Positions 60,250 through 64,000 of a DNA stretch of 64,000 nucleotides are shown here, one piece after another. The stretch covers positions 124,001 to 188,000 of the forward strand of contig NZ_SLWR01000014.1 in NCBI RefSeq assembly GCF_004345665.1. Direction: 5' to 3'. A program made the position numbers and the translations under genes. The first letter of the stretch is position 1. Every line of letters starts with the position of its first letter. This DNA comes from Kribbella antiqua. Its GTDB lineage: Bacteria; Actinomycetota; Actinomycetes; Propionibacteriales; Kribbellaceae. The notes beneath the pieces are model-generated. The model had not been told where the DNA came from, made no database searches, and saw only the letters and a list, made by a program, of their open reading frames with translations.

Positions 60250-60636
60250 TTGACCTTGACCCAGCCGCGCCGACCGCCGATATACCGGGTCGCAGCACCT
60301 TTGACCACCAGGCCCTCGATGCCCATCGCGTCGGGCAGTACGTCGAACCGCTCCTGGGCCTCGTCGAGGCTGTCAGTGACGGGTGACAACTGCAGCGGCC
60401 CAGCGGCCCAATTCGATGCGAGTTTTTCGAGGCGGCCGCGGCGTACCGTCCAGCGCTGCGTGCGCAGATCGACGCCGGCCGCCGCCAGCACGTCGAACGC
60501 GACGTACGACGCCGGCACTTCGGCGACCAGCTTCCGCGCATTGGACGGAGCCGTGACCAGGCGCCGCTGGAGTGCGTCAAAGCTGAGTTTCCCGTCGAGC
60601 AGGATTACCACTTCCCCGTTTATGTTTAGCTGGCAG
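60250..60636 (-). pseudogene. ATP-dependent DNA ligase, 5'-truncated central part
   Basis: On the minus strand: 'NGEVVILLDGKLSFDALQRR', 'NARKLVAEVPASYVAFDVLA', 'DAMGIEGLVVKG' (motif IV) and 'RYIGGRRGWVKV' (motif V), then the insertion boundary. This is the adenylation domain of the ligase whose end is at 56504-56902. The catalytic Lys motif (KxDG) and N-terminus are also missing, since homology fades above about 60636, so the gene suffered a second loss. Confidence 0.85.
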
Positions 60637-60651
60637 CTGCTTGGCCGTGAG

Positions 60652-60673
60652 CGTCGTGGACATGTCCACGACG
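60652..60673. repeat. 22-bp perfect palindrome
   Basis: Half-site CGTCGTGGACA (60652-60662) followed directly by its reverse complement (60663-60673). It lies between the ligase remnant and the ABC transporter genes, in a gap without a gene; could be an operator, a recombination site or part of a terminator. Confidence 0.55.
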
Positions 60674-60872
60674 GCGTGGTTGCTCCGGTTGCCCGATGTC
60701 AGATCTGGGCTCGGGCGGAATGGAACTGTGGCCATCGGCAACTCCTCGCCTGAACTCGCCGGGTCTTTCCAGCTCGAGCTCGCCCTTCGGGCTTTGAGAG
60801 ATCAGATCTGTGGCGGCTCCCGGCGTCGGTCGCCGATTTCCGGGCGTCGCCGACGCCGTGTAAGTGCTTGGC
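60674..60872. other. Gap after the ABC transporter pseudogene
   Basis: About 200 bp; nothing recognised. On the minus strand this is the region downstream of the transporter stop. Confidence 0.35.
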
Positions 60873-62633
60873 TTACCGGTAGCCGCGGGCTTGGAGTTCG
60901 TAGAGTTCGGCGTAGTGGCCCGCGTTCGCGACTAGGTTGGCGTGACGGCCGACCTCGACGATCTTGCCTTGGTCCAGCACGACCACCAGGTCTGCGGCGG
61001 CGACCGTCGAGAACCGGTGTGTCACCAGTAGCGTCACGGCGCCTCTCCGACCGGCTTGGCGTGCGGCGGCGGTGTACCGCTCGAACAGGTTGTGCTCGGT
61101 GGCCGCGTCGAGGGCGGAGGTCGGCTCGTCCAGGACCAGCAGGAGCGGGTGCGGCCGCATCATGCCGCGACTTAGGGCGAGCCGTTGCCATTGGCCACCA
61201 GACAGGTCGACTCCGCCCGCCCAGGTGGTGCCGAGCTGGGTCGAGAGGCCGTCGGGAAGAGCTTGCAGGACGTCCTCGGCGGCGCCGTCGTGCAGCGCCT
61301 GGTGGATCCGGTCCTCGTCGTCAACCCGGTCCAGGTCTCCCACACCGACCACCTCGCGCGCTGCGAGCTCGAAGGTGGCGTAGTCCTGGAACGCGCCCGA
61401 CATCCGCGCCCGCCAGGTTGTAGTGGGTCAGGTCCGTGCCGTCGAGCAGGATGCGGCCGCGTGTCGGCTGGTAGAGGCCCGCCAGCAGCTTCACCAGGGT
61501 CGATTTGCCGGCGCCGTTCTCGCCGACGAGGGCTACCACCGAGCCCGCAGGGAGCCCCAGGTCCACGTCGGTAATCGAGTCGCGGTCCGCGCCGGTGTAC
61601 CGGAAGCCCAGCCCTTCGAGGCGGATGGCAGTCTTCAGCCGGGCCGGCGGCTCGAGCTCGCCGCGATGGGCCTCGCCGACCTCGGCCGCGTAGTCCTGCA
61701 GCCACAGGAAGCGCGAGGTGTTGCGCACCACGCGCTCGATGTCTTGGACGGCGAAGGAGACGATCCCGCTGACTCGCTCCAGTCCGCTGACCACGCCGAG
61801 CGCGACCACCAGGGACTGCACCGACACCGAACCGGCGATCACGTCGTGGGTCATCCACGCCAGCAGCGTGACGGCTGATCCGAAGAACAACCCGGAGACC
61901 GCGGCTGCCAGACCCGCGTTCTGAGCCGACGCCCGTACGCCCGGCGCGCGCCAGGCCCTTACCGAATCCCGGACCCGTTGCTGCAACTCGCGCTGCAGAC
62001 CGAATACGCGGGTCTCCGCGCCCGCATCCGCGGATGTGGTCAGGTCGATCAGGTGACGGGACAGCCGGCTCGGGGCGGCGCTTCGCTCCTCGGCGACGGT
62101 TCCCCATCGCATCGACCAGCGCGTCGTCAACAACCGCGGGACACCCAGTGCGACCAGCACCAGGAGCCGCCAGTCGGCCGAGACCGCCACCAGCAGGACG
62201 CTCGCCGCGTACACCAGGGAGTTCACGGTGTTGATCAGGATATTGAGGCTGCCGCCAAGGATGCCGTCATCGTCCCGGAGCATCTGCATGCGGTCCAGGT
62301 AATCGGCGGTCTCGAGATGATCGAGGCTCGGGACGCTGGCGGTGAGCTCGACGATCTTCACGTCGAAGGCGAAGCCGACCTGTTCCATCAGCGCCACGCG
62401 GGCGTTGGTACCGATGGTCTGCAGCACGTTGCTCAGCGCGGTCGAACCGACCAGTGCAGCAGCCGCGAGCAGCAGTTGGCGGGTATCGCGGTCGATCGCG
62501 CCAGCTGCGAAGATTCCGATGAACAGGGGGTGGCGGCCGTTAGAACTCTGCTGGCGGTCTCGGTCAGGCTGAGCAGGGCCATCCGAGGGCTCGCCCGTAC
62601 CGAGGTGGACAGCACTAGCCAGAGACCGCGCAA
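60873..62633 (-). pseudogene. ABC half-transporter gene with two frameshifts
   Basis: Three consecutive frames make up one exporter of about 585 aa. Frame 1 (TTG 62633): '[20 protein letters not shown]' up to 'VLTAAT'. One missing base in a C5 run (62526-62530) shifts to frame 2, which encodes the membrane domain and '[20 protein letters not shown]' to 'DLTHYNLAG'. Near 61408-61418 a second shift leads to frame 3: '[20 protein letters not shown]', '[20 protein letters not shown]', 'LLLVLDEPTSALD', 'VTHRFST'. An 8-bp loss between direct CTGGCGG repeats would explain the second shift (inference). It starts 8 bp after the stop of the partner half-transporter. Confidence 0.82.
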
Positions 62634-62641
62634 CGTCTGGT

Positions 62642-64000
62642 TTATCCGACCGGCTCCTGGCTCTCATCGCCGGCCAGTGTCTCGCTACCGGCCTGGGCGA
62701 ATCTGCGGGCTTGGAGGGTGAACATCTCGGCATAGCGGCCGCCAGCGCGCAGCAGCTCGTCGTGGCTCCCGTCCTCCACGATCCCCGCCCCGGGATCAAG
62801 CACCACGATCCTGTCGACGTGACGGACGCTGGACAGCCGGTGGCTGACCAGGATCGTCGTCACGTCCTGCGTGACCTGCAGGAACCGATCGAACAAGGCC
62901 GTTTCCGCGCGAACATCCAGCGCAGCAGTCGGTTCATCGAGGATCAACACACCCGCTCCCCCGGCCACCGCCGCGAGTGCCCGGGCCAGCGCCACGCGCT
63001 GCCATTGCCCGCCGGACAGGTCGGTGCCGCCCTCATACTCGGCGGACAGGATGGTGTCCCAGCCATGCTCGAGACGCTCCAGCAGATCGTTGCCACCAGC
63101 ATCGACCAACGCTCGGTTCAGGACCCGCTGGTCATGGTGCCGCGCAATCGCACCGAATCCGACATTGTCGCGCAAGGAAAGGTGGTATCGGACAAAGTCC
63201 TGGAAGATCACCGCCACCCGCCGCCTGGCCGTAGGGCTCTCGGCAGGGTCTGCTCCGTCCACCCGGACGGTGCCTTGGTCGGGTCGATACAAGCCGCAGA
63301 GGAGCTTGATCACTGTCGACTTCCCTGCGCCGTTCACTCCCACGATGGCCACCGACTGGCCGGCCGAGATGTGCAGGCTGAGACCGCTGAGTGCCGGGTC
63401 GTCCCGTGTCGGATAAGTGAAGGCGGCGTTTTCGACCGCACGGTCCTCCTGGCTCGGCTCGGACTGGTGGTCCTCGGAGCTCAATACGGCTGGGTGGGTC
63501 TCGGAAAGGCCGACCTCCCGGCGGAGGCGCGTCAGCTCGACGGTCGCCGCCGTACTCTGGCCGAGCGCCATCTGGGGATCTCCGAGGATGCCGAACGCTT
63601 CGAGCGCCAGCATGGCCTGGATCAAGGTGATCACGCCGGCCAGGCCGACGGCTCCGGTGGCGACATCGTTGACGAGCAGGGCCAACGCGCCCCCCACCGC
63701 GACAGCCATCACGAGGCAGCACAGGTAGACCGGCCGCAGCCCTTGCTTTCGCAACGGCCAGAGGGCAGCCATCGCCGAGAGCCAGGTGGCGCGGTACCGA
63801 TCCACCAGCCAGTCCGTCAGCCCGAACAGCCGGACCTCCTTGGCCGTCTCGGTCTGGACTAACAGCCCGCGGACGTAGCGTGCCCGCCGGAGTTCGCTCG
63901 CCGAGCTCTGCAGTAACTTGTCGAACGCCGTGTTCAGCCAGGTCGTGTAGGTCTTGGACAACAGCATGAACGAGGCGGCGATCAGGAAGGGCACCCACCA
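62642..64000 (-). CDS. ABC half-transporter, permease-ATPase (5' end outside window)
   Basis: More than 450 C-terminal residues are visible. The membrane part has helices near '[20 protein letters not shown]' and '[20 protein letters not shown]'. The ATPase has Walker A '[15 protein letters not shown]', signature '[14 protein letters not shown]', Walker B '[12 protein letters not shown]' and H-loop 'VSHRLSS', all intact. It would form a heterodimeric exporter with the downstream half-transporter, which is frameshifted. Substrate unknown; peptide or lipid export is typical for this type. Confidence 0.9.
   Translation of the reverse strand, partial: WWVPFLIAASFMLLSKTYTTWLNTAFDKLLQSSASELRRARYVRGLLVQTETAKEVRLFGLTDWLVDRYRATWLSAMAALWPLRKQGLRPVYLCCLVMAVAVGGALALLVNDVATGAVGLAGVITLIQAMLALEAFGILGDPQMALGQSTAATVELTRLRREVGLSETHPAVLSSEDHQSEPSQEDRAVENAAFTYPTRDDPALSGLSLHISAGQSVAIVGVNGAGKSTVIKLLCGLYRPDQGTVRVDGADPAESPTARRRVAVIFQDFVRYHLSLRDNVGFGAIARHHDQRVLNRALVDAGGNDLLERLEHGWDTILSAEYEGGTDLSGGQWQRVALARALAAVAGGAGVLILDEPTAALDVRAETALFDRFLQVTQDVTTILVSHRLSSVRHVDRIVVLDPGAGIVEDGSHDELLRAGGRYAEMFTLQARRFAQAGSETLAGDESQEPVG

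Larger units (their letters stand above)
56895..60257. mobile_element. 3.35-kb insertion with 8-bp target-site duplication
   Basis: TTGACCTT occurs at 56895-56902 and again at 60250-60257. Removing one copy and everything between restores the ligase frame exactly: ...GGCTGGGTCAAGGTCAAG... = G-W-V-K-V-K, the conserved ligase motif V. The inserted DNA (56903-60249) carries one large gene (cyclase-NB-ARC-TPR). The two ends share only a short inverted GGGGTC about 6-8 nt from each tip; no transposase was recognised. The duplication is strong evidence for an insertion event; the mechanism is unknown. Confidence 0.75.

Overview
The window is high-GC chromosomal DNA with many GTG starts, ATGA/GTGA start-stop overlaps, actinobacterial-type small membrane proteins, LAL-type LuxR regulators and a c-di-AMP riboswitch ahead of a cell-wall-lytic-like protein. 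This suggests a soil actinomycete; a Kribbella-like member of the Propionibacteriales is my best guess (inference from gene content, not proven).

Region 1 (1-16.8 kb) is metabolic. After a few small membrane proteins comes a pectin and plant-sugar module. A ROK regulator plus DUF6807 pair faces a secreted pectinesterase-pectate lyase fusion. That fusion is followed by a sugar ABC importer (lipoprotein and two permeases), a second DUF6807 protein and a HAD hydrolase. A PhoX-type Tat-exported phosphatase and a second sugar ABC importer, divergent from its own LacI regulator, complete the region. Similar CGAA/TTCG inverted repeats lie in both divergent promoter regions.

Region 2 (16.8-38.6 kb) is envelope biology. 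A secreted, modular, possibly peptidoglycan-active protein sits behind a clear ydaO-type (c-di-AMP) riboswitch. Then comes an exopolysaccharide locus: two LuxR response regulators, a lipoprotein, a Wzz/BY-kinase-like protein with a degenerate Walker A, a polymerase/ligase-like membrane protein, a MurJ/Wzx-like flippase and a priming sugar transferase. It continues with three nucleotide-sugar enzymes (N-acetyltransferase, aminotransferase, oxidoreductase), a tandem polysaccharide deacetylase, a phosphatase, a glycosyltransferase, a PAPS-type sulfotransferase, ATP sulfurylase and APS kinase. The simplest reading is a sulfated, deacetylated, amino-uronic-acid-containing exopolysaccharide. A cation/proton antiporter closes the region.

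Region 3 (38.6-64 kb) is accessory and strongly eroded. Intact genes include a MerR regulator whose start codon lies in a 24-bp perfect palindrome, a methyltransferase, an LAL regulator, two SDRs, a Bax-inhibitor-like protein, an MFS exporter operon, a VOC protein with a flavoprotein reductase, a TetR/P450 pair and a cyclase-NB-ARC-TPR regulator. Between them are remnants of an acyl-CoA dehydrogenase, a tRNA/tmRNA 3' end, a second MFS/VOC/LuxR set, an SRAP peptidase, a P-type ATPase, a cysteine desulfurase and an ATP-dependent DNA ligase. The ligase is split by a 3.35-kb insertion, flanked by an exact 8-bp direct repeat, that carries the cyclase-NB-ARC gene. The window ends in an ABC half-transporter pair, one of which has two frameshifts.
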